Source: Pseudomonas azerbaijanoccidentalis (GTDB taxonomy: Bacteria; Pseudomonadota; Gammaproteobacteria; Pseudomonadales; Pseudomonadaceae). From it: 64,000 bases of DNA. Location of the stretch: NCBI RefSeq assembly GCF_019145495.1, contig NZ_JAHSTU010000014.1:1-64000 (forward strand), written 5' to 3'. Each line of letters begins with the position of its first letter. Position 1 is the first letter of the stretch. Of this stretch, positions 25,821 through 33,475 are shown piece after piece. The notes beneath the pieces were generated by a model that saw only the letters and a list, made by a program, of their open reading frames with translations, was not told the origin of the DNA and did not search any database. Made by a program: the position numbers and the translations under genes.

Positions 25821-27025
25821 ATAAATGTTGTTTGCTCGGGCGTGGGTTGTTTTCCCATGATCGGGTGATGCGGTGTCACACGGTCCATAGCGTACTTCGA
25901 CCAGCGGGACATCAGCGGTCGGCGCTTCTCCAACTGGTTACCACGGACGTAGGCGCGCGATGTAGCGTTGCCGACGACGTGGGCCAGCGATATTTCACAC
26001 AGCTCGTGCGAAAAAGCCGTTTTCTCAGACGCCCAGGTGCGGAAGGTTGCCCGGAAACCGTGTGGTGTGCAGTCCTCTTTCAATTTACGCAAAAGTCGGC
26101 GCAGCGAGTTATCCGGCAACATGGTCGTCGATCGCGTGCCTGGGAAAACGATCTCGCTTCTGCCACGGGTGCCAGTGTCGCGTAGGACCTGCATCGCCTC
26201 TTCACTCAGCGGTATTTGGTGCTCTTCGCCGTTCTTCATGCGCTCGGCTGGAATGGTCCAGACACGATTGATCATGTCGATTTCGCTCCAGGTGGCGCCC
26301 AAGGCTTCACTGGTACGGCATGCGGTCAGGATCAGGAACTGCAAGCAGCGGGCGGCCCGGGAGTCTTCCCCTTCCAATACACGCATAAAGAAAGGCAGGC
26401 GCGTGAAATCCATGCTTTCCAGCTGCTCAACCGAGTTTTGGTTGTTGGGCATGAGGTTTTGCAAATGGCCTTTCCAGCGCGCCGGGTTTTCGCTGTTCTT
26501 GCGGTGCCCGTGAGCCTTGGCGTGATCGAATATCCGCTCCATACGGTTACGGACCCGGCGCGCTGTTTCAGGTTTTTGCAGCCAAATCGGATCGAGCACC
26601 TTAATGACGTCGGGTGTGTCCACGGTGGCGATCGGCATGCTGCCGATGACGGGAAACACATACTCAGTCAGCGAATTCAGCCACTGCGTGGCGTGCTTGT
26701 CCGACCATCCTGCACGATGTCGCTCAATAAAGGTCAGCGCTTCATCTTCAACGGTAACCGCGGCAATTGTCGCTTCCTTGCGTTGCTCCAGTGGATCTAT
26801 CCCTTTGTTGATCTGAACGCGAAATTCCATCGCTTTCTTGCGCGCGTCGGCCAGGCTGATATCGGGAAATGACCCTAAGCCGATGTCATGGCGTTCGCCA
26901 TTGAGTTGATAGCGTAGTACCCACGATTTGGTGCCAGTGGGCCTAACCTTGAGGCTTAGTCCGTTCTTATCGGCATAGACGCCGGGGACTGTTATCGTCG
27001 CGATAACCTTTTGAGCGAGCGGCAT
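25817..27025 (-). CDS. int: Tyrosine integrase, P4 type
   Basis: A 402-residue recombinase on the minus strand. The N-terminal DUF4102-like domain (GLSLKVRPTGTKSWVLRYQ, DARKKAMEFR) and SAM-like core-binding domain are followed by the catalytic domain with TACRTSEALG (Arg I), HGFRATFRTWASE (His-x-x-Arg), LAHV and the nucleophile in SRAYVRG. Length is normal. The frame extends about 90 codons further upstream, but that part is unlike the family; ATG 27025 begins exactly where the family does. It should insert the phage at a tRNA or similar site. Since phage genes continue on both sides, this copy is not at a prophage end. Confidence 0.92.
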   Translation of the reverse strand: MPLAQKVIATITVPGVYADKNGLSLKVRPTGTKSWVLRYQLNGERHDIGLGSFPDISLADARKKAMEFRVQINKGIDPLEQRKEATIAAVTVEDEALTFIERHRAGWSDKHATQWLNSLTEYVFPVIGSMPIATVDTPDVIKVLDPIWLQKPETARRVRNRMERIFDHAKAHGHRKNSENPARWKGHLQNLMPNNQNSVEQLESMDFTRLPFFMRVLEGEDSRAARCLQFLILTACRTSEALGATWSEIDMINRVWTIPAERMKNGEEHQIPLSEEAMQVLRDTGTRGRSEIVFPGTRSTTMLPDNSLRRLLRKLKEDCTPHGFRATFRTWASEKTAFSHELCEISLAHVVGNATSRAYVRGNQLEKRRPLMSRWSKYAMDRVTPHHPIMGKQPTPEQTTFI

Positions 27026-27333
27026 AGTATTCGACCTTTTTGCAGGGTGTAACGGCTTGGGTTCGCATTGCTTGCAGCTTCCATTCTCGGACCGAGTGAC
27101 AGGGGTAAGGGAAATTTTCCCGGTCCGTACTTCATTAGGATAAGTGGCGCAGATTTTACCGAAAGCTACGGGGATGGTGTATCCCCGGTATGTATGGCCT
27201 GTAAGCCTTGTGAAATAAGGGTTTTCCTGACGCCAGAAAAACTCAGTCCCACACTGCGCCCCACACTCGCTTAAGGTAGCAAGCGTTAGAGTAAGTTCCA
27301 ATAGAGCTTAAAATAGACGACAAACGGTAGTTG
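27026..27333. promoter_or_regulatory. Integrase upstream region with dyads
   Basis: A 308-base gene-free region. It contains the palindrome GGGAAATTTTCCC (27109-27121) and the dyad TACGGGGAT-N5-ATCCCCGGTA (27167-27190), which resembles the repeated TGTCCGGGGATA motif. These are probably operators for the integrase promoter. No tRNA 3' end or convincing att core is visible. Confidence 0.5.
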
Positions 27334-27627
27334 TCATTTACCTTTATCGTCAAGAGATCGCATTTCCACGTAACAAATTGAATTGTCAGGGGAAGATATG
27401 ACGCTTACAACCTGTCGGCTTGCTGAATCAGCCCCGAAATAAATATTTCTCCGCACCAATTCACTCACTTGAATGTAGATCAAGCAGAACAAAGCAGTGG
27501 TGAGGATCAGTGAACTGATCGCGCTGGTGGTACGCACCCACTTCTCAATCATCGGCTTAACGTGCTTGTAGGAGCGGGCGAGCCAGATGACGTGGATCAG
27601 TAGAGCTGCGATTACTGGTGTTTCCAT
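27334..27627 (-). CDS. Small membrane protein (97 aa)
   Basis: Two hydrophobic segments: an N-terminal one (VIAALLIHVIWLA) and a longer one (AISSLILTTALFCLIYIQV), with a polar tail. It lies three bases downstream of the next minus-strand gene. It could be a superinfection-exclusion or conversion protein, but nothing specific supports that. Confidence 0.55.
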   Translation of the reverse strand: METPVIAALLIHVIWLARSYKHVKPMIEKWVRTTSAISSLILTTALFCLIYIQVSELVRRNIYFGADSASRQVVSVISSPDNSICYVEMRSLDDKGK

Positions 27628-27630
27628 GGC

Positions 27631-28110
27631 TTACCCCTTGAAATTGAATTCGATCAGCCAGCACCAAGGGTTAGGGTGCTCACTCATGTCAGCAGCAGCC
27701 TGGTGCCAATAGGCGTTGAAGTCTTCGCGGCTGGAGTAGCCACACAAGCGCCAGTGCTTCGCGGTTATATCCAGCAGCCTTGTTATGCCCATTTTTTCCA
27801 CTATCCCCGTACCCAATTTGTGAGTCTTTTCAGGTACGAATTCGTGCTTGAGTTCAAAGGCATATCCCATGCGGATGGGCGGCGGGATAAGCCCCAGGTT
27901 GAAGGCCAAACGAGCAGCGCCCAGCAAGTCGCGATCGGTCACTGATTCAAGACCAAGGCGCTCCAGGGTGGAGGCGCACACAGACGGCTGTGGGCGAAAT
28001 GGGATGATCATCAACCGTGCTTTCCCGCTCTGTATGCGGTTGCCTACCGGCGGCGACACCATGAACTGGGGCAGCCGCAAGTCGGTACCATCGATCTCGT
28101 AAAAACTCAT
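27631..28110 (-). CDS. Possible ASCH/PUA-like domain protein (159 aa)
   Basis: The C-terminal block YSSREDFNAYWHQAA followed by NPWCWLIEF has the order seen in phage ASCH/PUA-type proteins (SREDF...W...NPW.W.IEF), thought to bind RNA. The N-terminus, with RPQPSVCASTL, is less typical. It overlaps the upstream minus-strand gene by four bases. Confidence 0.5.
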   Translation of the reverse strand: MSFYEIDGTDLRLPQFMVSPPVGNRIQSGKARLMIIPFRPQPSVCASTLERLGLESVTDRDLLGAARLAFNLGLIPPPIRMGYAFELKHEFVPEKTHKLGTGIVEKMGITRLLDITAKHWRLCGYSSREDFNAYWHQAAADMSEHPNPWCWLIEFNFKG

Positions 28111-28370
28111 CGTGATGTCAGTGTGTAAGCCACCTTGCGGATAGGCTGCTTGTGTTGTTCGAAGAGGCGGGCGGTCAGACTGGCGACCAGTTGTGACGCC
28201 CGGTTACGGGCCCCTTGGTAGTTCATGCGAGGCACGCCGTTTGGTTCCCATGCGGCCTCTATGGCATTGCCTGACGAATCGGCGACAACGAAATTACCGG
28301 TCCACTTCACAGGCTTATTGGGTTTCTCTCCGCTGCTGGTGTCGCGGCGGCCATCAACAATCACGATCAT
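28107..28370 (-). CDS. Small protein of unknown function (87 aa)
   Basis: A compact polar protein starting at ATG 28370 with beta-like segments (MIVIVDGRR, VKWTGNFVVADS) and a helical C-terminus. It is coupled by ATGA overlap to the ASCH-like gene, so the two are probably co-expressed. No family recognised. Confidence 0.5.
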   Translation of the reverse strand: MIVIVDGRRDTSSGEKPNKPVKWTGNFVVADSSGNAIEAAWEPNGVPRMNYQGARNRASQLVASLTARLFEQHKQPIRKVAYTLTSR

Positions 28371-28423
28371 TTTTCGCTAATCCTTGGCGTTATGGCAGAC
28401 CAGAGGCCCGCCGGGCAGTGCTG

Positions 28424-29539
28424 TTACAAAACGGTTCGGGCGCCTTTATCGTTGGCCGGGCTGACAACGCCATCGGCCTGCATTCGCTCTATGAGGCGAG
28501 CGCCACGGTTGTAGTTGATGTTGAAATGGCGCTGTAGGGCGGCGACAGTTGCGCGGCGCGAAACACGCACAAAAGCGATCGCCGCGGGCAGCAATTCATC
28601 TTCGGGGGCGCTGGTGCTGGCCAGACCGTCGGGGATCTCTTCACCGCCCAGCGCTTGCAGCAGCGCCGGAATGAAGTTGGCGAAGGTCAGCATCATCAGG
28701 GTAAAGCTGGCATCCAGTTGACCAAGGGCGTCGTCGCCGCCGTCCTGTTCCGCTTGATCCACCAGCAAGTCTTCAAACTTCAGACGTTTGATGACCATCT
28801 TGTCGTCGAGCACGAACGACAGCTTGTCCTGCCAGGCCATGGACAGTTGAGTGACCACTTTCCCGGTGCTCAGGTGAGTTTGAATTTCACCGCCGGCCAT
28901 GTCCTGGCGCTTGCAACGGACAACGCCGCCGTCTTCATGGGTGTCGCGCAGCTCGCACTCATCGAGCACAAAGAAATCATCCGCGGCTTTCTGTGTCGTC
29001 AGCCACTCGGTCATGCTGGCGGTCGGTGACATCTTCACGGTCAGCGGGCGTACCGGCAGTGAGCCGATGACTTCGCGCAAGGTCGACAACAGATCCTCGG
29101 CGCGCTTCGGGCTGGGCGAGTTGACGAAAATCAGACCCAGCTTCGGCGCGATGGCTGCGAAGGTCGCCGATCGGCGGATGAATGCCCGCGGCAGGAAGGC
29201 CTGAATGATCTCGTCTTTGATCTGGTCGCGTTCTTTTTTGTAGACCTTGCGCATTTGCTCGGCCTCGATCTCTTCGACCTTCTCCTTGACGGCATCGCGT
29301 ACAACGCTGCCCGGCAAAATGCGTTCTTCCTTGCGGGCGCAGATCAGCAGGAAGTCGCCGCTGACGTGTACCAGCGGAGCGTCTTCGCCCTTGCCGAGCG
29401 GCGCGGTAAAGCCATAAGTGGTCAGTTCCTGGTTGGCGCAGGCGCGCGCTTGTTTGGTGGCCAGTGCGGCTTCCAGGGTGTCGGCTGACAAGTCGATCGA
29501 TTGGGTGATGCGGTAGAGCAGGAGATTCTTGAAAAACAT
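28424..29539 (-). CDS. rdgC: RdgC-like recombination-associated protein fused to an FtsK-gamma winged helix
   Basis: A 371-residue protein. The first 300 residues match RdgC, a ring-shaped DNA-binding modulator of RecA (MFFKNLLLYRIT opening, ICARKEERILPGSVVRD, FAAIAPKLGLIFVNSPSP, FFVLDECELRD). RdgC normally ends near residue 300; here an Asp/Ala linker leads to a further domain (about 316-371) with VSRRATVAALQRHFNINYN and RGARLIERMQADGVV, which closely follows the FtsK gamma domain that reads KOPS sequences. The fusion could target RdgC to oriented sites. It lies alone on the minus strand behind a regulated intergenic region. Confidence 0.82.
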   Translation of the reverse strand: MFFKNLLLYRITQSIDLSADTLEAALATKQARACANQELTTYGFTAPLGKGEDAPLVHVSGDFLLICARKEERILPGSVVRDAVKEKVEEIEAEQMRKVYKKERDQIKDEIIQAFLPRAFIRRSATFAAIAPKLGLIFVNSPSPKRAEDLLSTLREVIGSLPVRPLTVKMSPTASMTEWLTTQKAADDFFVLDECELRDTHEDGGVVRCKRQDMAGGEIQTHLSTGKVVTQLSMAWQDKLSFVLDDKMVIKRLKFEDLLVDQAEQDGGDDALGQLDASFTLMMLTFANFIPALLQALGGEEIPDGLASTSAPEDELLPAAIAFVRVSRRATVAALQRHFNINYNRGARLIERMQADGVVSPANDKGARTVL

Positions 29540-29773
29540 GCTGTTTCCTTACTGATGGCGGCATGGCCTTGAACACGCACGAGCTGGAACAGGAAGCGTG
29601 GGCTTGTATTTCAAGTCTTCTTCTGTCCGTCCGGTCCGTAATGATCCCCGGACAGGTATGTTTGCGGCTCGCTTTTCCAGATCGAGAAGAGTAAACAGGT
29701 TTGTCAAAGTTTAATAGCGTTTTTATGGGCTTGCGCGTAAATTACCCATGGATTTACCAATGGAATCTTGAGC
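29540..29773. promoter_or_regulatory. Divergent control region with two repeated motifs
   Basis: Between the minus-strand rdgC-like gene and the plus-strand gene at 29774. GATCCCCGGACA (29643-29654) is the reverse complement of the repeated TGTCCGGGGATA-type motif; a CTGTCCG half 19 bases to its left makes a longer dyad. TTTAATAGCGTTTTTATGGG (29711-29730) is the reverse complement of the AAAACGCTATT box. A TTGACA hexamer reads toward rdgC. Confidence 0.55.
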
Positions 29774-30247
29774 ATGAACCTAGAAGTGTTTGAAGGCGCC
29801 ACCACCGCGAGGGAAGCGGTTGACGCCGGGAAGCGGGCACGACAGCAACGATTTAGCTTGTATTCAGACCTGCACAGTCCGAGGGGGATGCGCGCGTTGC
29901 TGTCGCATTTGCCGGACGCTGAATGTCATGCGATCGCAAACCAGATCACCCAGGCTATGCAAGCCAAAGGCGGGTTCCCTGAGTTCTTGGCACGCAAGGT
30001 AGAAGAGGCGATTGGCCTGCCTTTCGGCTATTTGGACCAGCCTTATCCCTACCCGGAATTACGTGCGTCTCTGAATCGCGCACGACGGCTGAAGCGCATG
30101 GCTGATGCACGCGGCGAAGGTGTGCCGGGCGTGGTGGGGAAGCGCAATTTCGAGCAGCTTGAGCAAGCCTGTTTGGGGCTCAGAGGTGTTTCAGAAGCCT
30201 TCTATCAGAAGACGATGGGGAAGCTCAAAAAGCTCCCTCGGGGATGA
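29774..30247 (+). CDS. Unknown early protein (157 aa)
   Basis: Predominantly helical and basic, with no membrane segment or catalytic motif I can name. A TTG two codons upstream (29768) is an alternative start. It contains FSLYSDLHSPRGMRALLSHL and a basic helix (ASLNRARRLKRMADARG) that could bind nucleic acid. It is the first plus-strand gene after the divergent control region and stands alone before a 440-base intergenic stretch. Confidence 0.6.
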   Translation: MNLEVFEGATTAREAVDAGKRARQQRFSLYSDLHSPRGMRALLSHLPDAECHAIANQITQAMQAKGGFPEFLARKVEEAIGLPFGYLDQPYPYPELRASLNRARRLKRMADARGEGVPGVVGKRNFEQLEQACLGLRGVSEAFYQKTMGKLKKLPRG

Positions 30248-30261
30248 CGAAAATAGGAGGG

Positions 30262-30277
30262 CTGTTCAAAAGAACAG
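30262..30277. promoter_or_regulatory. SOS/LexA-box-like palindrome CTGT-N8-ACAG
   Basis: CTGTTCAAAAGAACAG is a perfect palindrome and fits the LexA consensus CTGT-N8-ACAG. It is followed ten bases later by the repeated TGTCCGGGGATA motif, so this looks like a control site linking a phage promoter to DNA damage or to a LexA/CI-type phage repressor. Confidence 0.5.
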
Positions 30278-30286
30278 TATTTACAA

Positions 30287-30298
30287 TGTCCGGGGATA
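30287..30298 (+). promoter_or_regulatory. TGTCCGGGGATA motif copy
   Basis: An exact copy of the repeated motif. It lies between a weak TTTACA (30280-30285) and GATTAA (30302-30307), so it may occupy the spacer of a promoter reading rightward. Confidence 0.5.
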
Positions 30299-30374
30299 AG
30301 GGATTAATTGGCTGGCACTAAGCCTGTATGGTATACAGCGCGCAGCTTATCCTTTGAATCACCGAATTAGAGGC

Positions 30375-30419
30375 AAAAAAAAAGAACCCGGACCGCCTGC
30401 AAGCGAAGGTTCTTTTTTT
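30375..30419. terminator. Bidirectional terminator
   Basis: A 12-base-pair stem AAAAAAAGAACC / GGTTCTTTTTTT (30377-30388 with 30408-30419) gives T runs on both strands. It stops rightward transcripts from the 29774 region and possible leftward ones from 30577. Confidence 0.75.
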
Positions 30420-30466
30420 AACACTACCGATGCTTAGACCCTTTGCACCACAAAGCCTTCCATGCT

Positions 30467-30577
30467 TTAGGCCTGCTTTTTTTCAAAGCTTTCAGCCGTG
30501 GGATTCAGATGAGACATCGCCCAATTACTTAGGAGATGTGAAGCATCGTGCCCCGACTTTACCATAATTGTCCCCAT
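30467..30577 (-). CDS. Possible small minus-strand gene (36 aa)
   Basis: ATG 30577 (complement) has GGAGG seven bases upstream and encodes 36 residues beginning MGTIMVKSGHDASHLL and ending with a charged tail; the frame stays open further upstream to 30679 (70 aa). The Shine-Dalgarno lies within an inverted repeat GCAAAGCC-N6-GGCTTTGC, so translation could be controlled by mRNA structure. Weak evidence; it may be a non-coding control region. Confidence 0.3.
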   Translation of the reverse strand: MGTIMVKSGHDASHLLSNWAMSHLNPTAESFEKKQA

Positions 30578-30695
30578 AGCAAAGCCTCCCATGGCTTTGC
30601 AATCATTCTTTTTGCGACTTTTGTCGGATGTTTCCGGCGTTTCTGCGCGAATCGTCCCGTTATTGCCCATGCAGCACACCTAACAGGGGGTGCTG

Positions 30696-31733
30696 ATGAG
30701 CATCATTCGCGCCGCTCGTAAAAGCCAGTTCTACGTCCTGCCCACGACCACGATCGAAGACAACCGATTGAGCTGGGAAGCCCGCGGCATGCTCGTGTAT
30801 TTGCTGAGCAAGCCGGATCATTGGGAAGTCCGCGTTGAAGACTTGCTGGCCCGTACACGTAATTGCTTGGGCAAGCGATCGGGCCGCGACAAGGTGTATG
30901 GCATCCTCAAGGAACTGCAAATGGCGGGCTACGTGGTCCGTCACTACGACCGACAGGGCGGCACCTTCCAGGGGATGACCTACGAAGTATCCGAAAACCC
31001 GGATCTCGATGCTGGTGCGTTGTTCATTGCGAGCCAGAAAAAGAGCAAGGGCGAACCGGTTACGGATTTGCCGGAAACGGTGGCACCGGGTGAGGATTCG
31101 CCGAATACGGCTCAACCGGATACGGCTAAACCGGACGCTTTAGTTAATAATAAACAAGCAGTTAGCATTGAAAGAGCAGTCAAAAACCTCACCGACGACC
31201 CTGTGGGAGCGAACGACGACTGCTCGCTGAGTGACGAAGAGCGCAAGGCGCTGGCGCTGGCGCCGACCAACTACCCGCAGAGCCCGAAGAGCAAAACCTT
31301 TGCGGCCTGGCTGGCGTATGCCATTGCGTTCAACACCAAATACCGCCAGTGGCCGATCTACAACGCCACGATCGGCGGACAGATGGCCAAGCTTGTCGAG
31401 CGCATTGGCCAGGACATCGCGCCCCTCACCGCCCGGTATTACGTCGAAGCGGTCAAGACGCCATCCATTGCCGACAACTGCCACCCGATCGCCTCCCTGC
31501 TGCGCAACTGTGAATCCTACGTGGTGAAAGCCCAGGCGCAGGAGAAACAGCGCCTGCGCCGCGAGAGCGCCGAAAAGGCCGTGGCCACCGCTGCCAATGC
31601 AGCCCCTATTCAAGTCGCGCCGCCCGCAATCAAGGCTGGCGCCAAGTCCGAGATAACCGACGTCGCCAAACAGGCCAGAGCAAAGCTCGGGCAGCTGGTG
31701 GGTGGCGATTTTAAAAACCGACTGACCGCGTAG
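30696..31733 (+). CDS. Replication-initiator-like winged helix protein (O-like)
   Basis: A 345-residue protein with an N-terminal winged helix (residues about 10-95: LSWEARGMLVYLLSKPDHW, VYGILKELQMAGYVV, then a Gly-Gly wing) typical of phage replication proteins of the lambda O/helix-turn-helix class. A Pro/Asp/Thr linker follows and a C-terminal helical domain of about 170 residues that could recruit helicase. ATG 30696 has AGGGGG five bases upstream; GTG 30690 is possible but overlaps this site. It probably acts at the phage origin. Confidence 0.65.
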   Translation: MSIIRAARKSQFYVLPTTTIEDNRLSWEARGMLVYLLSKPDHWEVRVEDLLARTRNCLGKRSGRDKVYGILKELQMAGYVVRHYDRQGGTFQGMTYEVSENPDLDAGALFIASQKKSKGEPVTDLPETVAPGEDSPNTAQPDTAKPDALVNNKQAVSIERAVKNLTDDPVGANDDCSLSDEERKALALAPTNYPQSPKSKTFAAWLAYAIAFNTKYRQWPIYNATIGGQMAKLVERIGQDIAPLTARYYVEAVKTPSIADNCHPIASLLRNCESYVVKAQAQEKQRLRRESAEKAVATAANAAPIQVAPPAIKAGAKSEITDVAKQARAKLGQLVGGDFKNRLTA

Positions 31734-31744
31734 GGGTGGTGAGC

Positions 31745-32164
31745 ATGGCAATGGACGGAAGAAGCAAAACGAAGGGTGAACAACGCTGGCACGACACCGT
31801 AGCAGACGTGTGCGGGTGTATCTGCTGCATCTTGGACGGCAGGCCGCGCAATTACGAAGAGCAGGCGTATGTGTCGATCCACCACTGTGACGGGCGCACC
31901 AAGAAACACGCGCACTGGTACGTGTTGCCGCTGTGCGCTGGCCACCACCAGCCCGGTACCGGGCCCATCAAGTCGATGAAGGCGGTTCACGGCAACAAGG
32001 CCGAGTTCATTGCCGAGTATGCGCGGGAGATCGCGTTGCTGGAGGCCTGCACGCAGATGGTTGAGGTAGCGGGGCGCGATGTGCCGGTAGAGGTCCGGGC
32101 GCTGTTGGCCAAGTGGTACGCCAGCCAGCAGTACCAGAACCATCAGAACGAGGCAGCCGCGTAG
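31745..32164 (+). CDS. Ref-like HNH endonuclease
   Basis: A 139-residue protein with paired cysteines (CGCICC) and the HNH-type core VSIHHCDG, WYVLPLCAGHHQ and KAVHG followed by a helix. This is the pattern of the P1 Ref / DUF968 family, RecA-dependent or recombination-associated nucleases found in phages. It follows the replication gene closely, consistent with a role in replication or recombination. GTG 31736 is an alternative start. Confidence 0.72.
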   Translation: MAMDGRSKTKGEQRWHDTVADVCGCICCILDGRPRNYEEQAYVSIHHCDGRTKKHAHWYVLPLCAGHHQPGTGPIKSMKAVHGNKAEFIAEYAREIALLEACTQMVEVAGRDVPVEVRALLAKWYASQQYQNHQNEAAA

Positions 32165-32190
32165 GGAATCAGTCCATCACAAAAACATAG

Positions 32191-32229
32191 AAACGCTATT
32201 GTGATATTGTGATGTTGTGTCATTATGTC
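32191..32229 (+). promoter_or_regulatory. Repeated early promoter, copy A
   Basis: AAACGCTATTG box, -35 TTGTGA (32199-32204), 16-base spacer, -10 CATTAT (32221-32226) and GTC. The same 39-base layout, with the ends nearly identical, recurs at 40275 and 44282. It serves the gene at 32261. Confidence 0.7.
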
Positions 32230-32260
32230 TAGGACGGTTAACCAGTCCAGGGCTCAGACG

Positions 32261-32620
32261 ATGAATTCTCCGCAGTTTTTGGTGATAAGCCGGTTCGCAG
32301 CAGGTGTCTTGCTCGACCGGCTTCGGTTCCTGTCCTCCCCCGAGGTAATGCTTGAAACCTTCGAAGCGGCAGAAGAGCCGTTTTTCAGCGCTGATGTTTG
32401 GGCGCTGGCTGCTACCGATCTGGTGCAGCGTTTGGAGGCCGGGCAGGCGGTGGAGGTAGGGCGCACGAATGCGGCGATTCTGGTTGAGGCCCTTGAAGGC
32501 AGCAGTTTGGGATCAGCAGGCAAGACTGGGCGGCAGGAAGTGGCCGCGCTGCTGGCGAAACGGCTGGAACCGTTCATAGGGCGGCGCGTGAGTCTGGATC
32601 TCCCGCCCGCCAACGACTGA
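32261..32620 (+). CDS. Unknown early protein (119 aa)
   Basis: First gene behind promoter copy A; starts upstream of ATG 32261 would lie in the promoter. Mainly helical, with LLDRLRFLSSPEVMLETF and a C-terminal LLAKRLEPFIG helix. No family recognised. Confidence 0.6.
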   Translation: MNSPQFLVISRFAAGVLLDRLRFLSSPEVMLETFEAAEEPFFSADVWALAATDLVQRLEAGQAVEVGRTNAAILVEALEGSSLGSAGKTGRQEVAALLAKRLEPFIGRRVSLDLPPAND

Positions 32621-32651
32621 TTTTCACGAGTGTGAAGTAGGGAGTAACACT

Positions 32652-33422
32652 ATGTGTGCAGCGAAAAGTAAGACGCTTGAAGAGGTGATGACAGAGCATG
32701 TCAAAGCCTTTTCAAACAGCGACCGCCCCGGCGAGATTATCAAGGCCTGTGTGGAGCGTTTGTTTACCGATGTCGTTAAGGATGTCTTCAGCCCCCACGG
32801 CACCTTCAGCAGTTCGGTGCGCGATGAGATTGCTAAGGCCCTGCCTTCGAACATTTCCAACCTGATCAATCTACCGCGCTACAACGACCTGATCATCACG
32901 GCGCTCAAAGCGCGCTGGATGGATGCGGGCGTGACTGGTGACATGCTCCGTCGCGCCGAGCAGGCGATTGACGAAGTACTGCATGACGACGTGATCCCTG
33001 AGTTCATCAGCCTGAATCAGCTGCTTGAGGCGTTCGTAGACGTGCATCAGGAGAAGGCGAGCGAGAAGGGCTGGCATGTGCCGCATATCACCATCAACGA
33101 AGCCGGTGGTGCGCGTGTGCGCTATGTCCACGTCTTGTTCGATGCAGAGCCAGAAATCAGTTACCGCGATCGCAACAAGCTGCGCGAGCGAACCCGCTCC
33201 GAGACGGATTACGCCAATCGCCTGAGCGTGCGCATCACTGGCCATACCGACAAGGGGCACGAATACGGGGAGGTCTACGGCGCGCAGCTGGACGGCCAAC
33301 CGATCGGGCGTCACTTCAACATGACGTCGAAGTGGCAGCGCCAGATTGCGGCCCTGTATTTCGGTGGCGCCAAGCTAATCGTCGACTGCCGCGAAGAAGA
33401 CTTCACCTACCACCTCGACTAA
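32652..33422 (+). CDS. Conserved-looking phage protein of unknown function (256 aa)
   Basis: Starts at ATG 32652 with AGGGAG upstream. N-terminal half helical (EEVMTEHVKAFS, LRRAEQAIDEVL); C-terminal half beta-rich with ARVRYVHVLFDAEPEI and QRQIAALYFGGAKLIVDC. It directly precedes the NdpA-like gene and may be co-transcribed. It looks like a soluble nucleic-acid or protein-binding phage protein, but no name can be given. Confidence 0.65.
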   Translation: MCAAKSKTLEEVMTEHVKAFSNSDRPGEIIKACVERLFTDVVKDVFSPHGTFSSSVRDEIAKALPSNISNLINLPRYNDLIITALKARWMDAGVTGDMLRRAEQAIDEVLHDDVIPEFISLNQLLEAFVDVHQEKASEKGWHVPHITINEAGGARVRYVHVLFDAEPEISYRDRNKLRERTRSETDYANRLSVRITGHTDKGHEYGEVYGAQLDGQPIGRHFNMTSKWQRQIAALYFGGAKLIVDCREEDFTYHLD

Positions 33423-33475
33423 TCGCCAGCCGGCGCGCCGTTGGTGGTGCGCCGAACTTTTCTCAAGGACATCAA

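Noticed and set aside
27060..27100. tRNA 3' end as attP core near GGTTCGCATTGC
   Set aside because: The sequence does not fit the T-arm consensus GGTTCRANNCC and no acceptor stem can be paired. No tRNA gene was found in the window.
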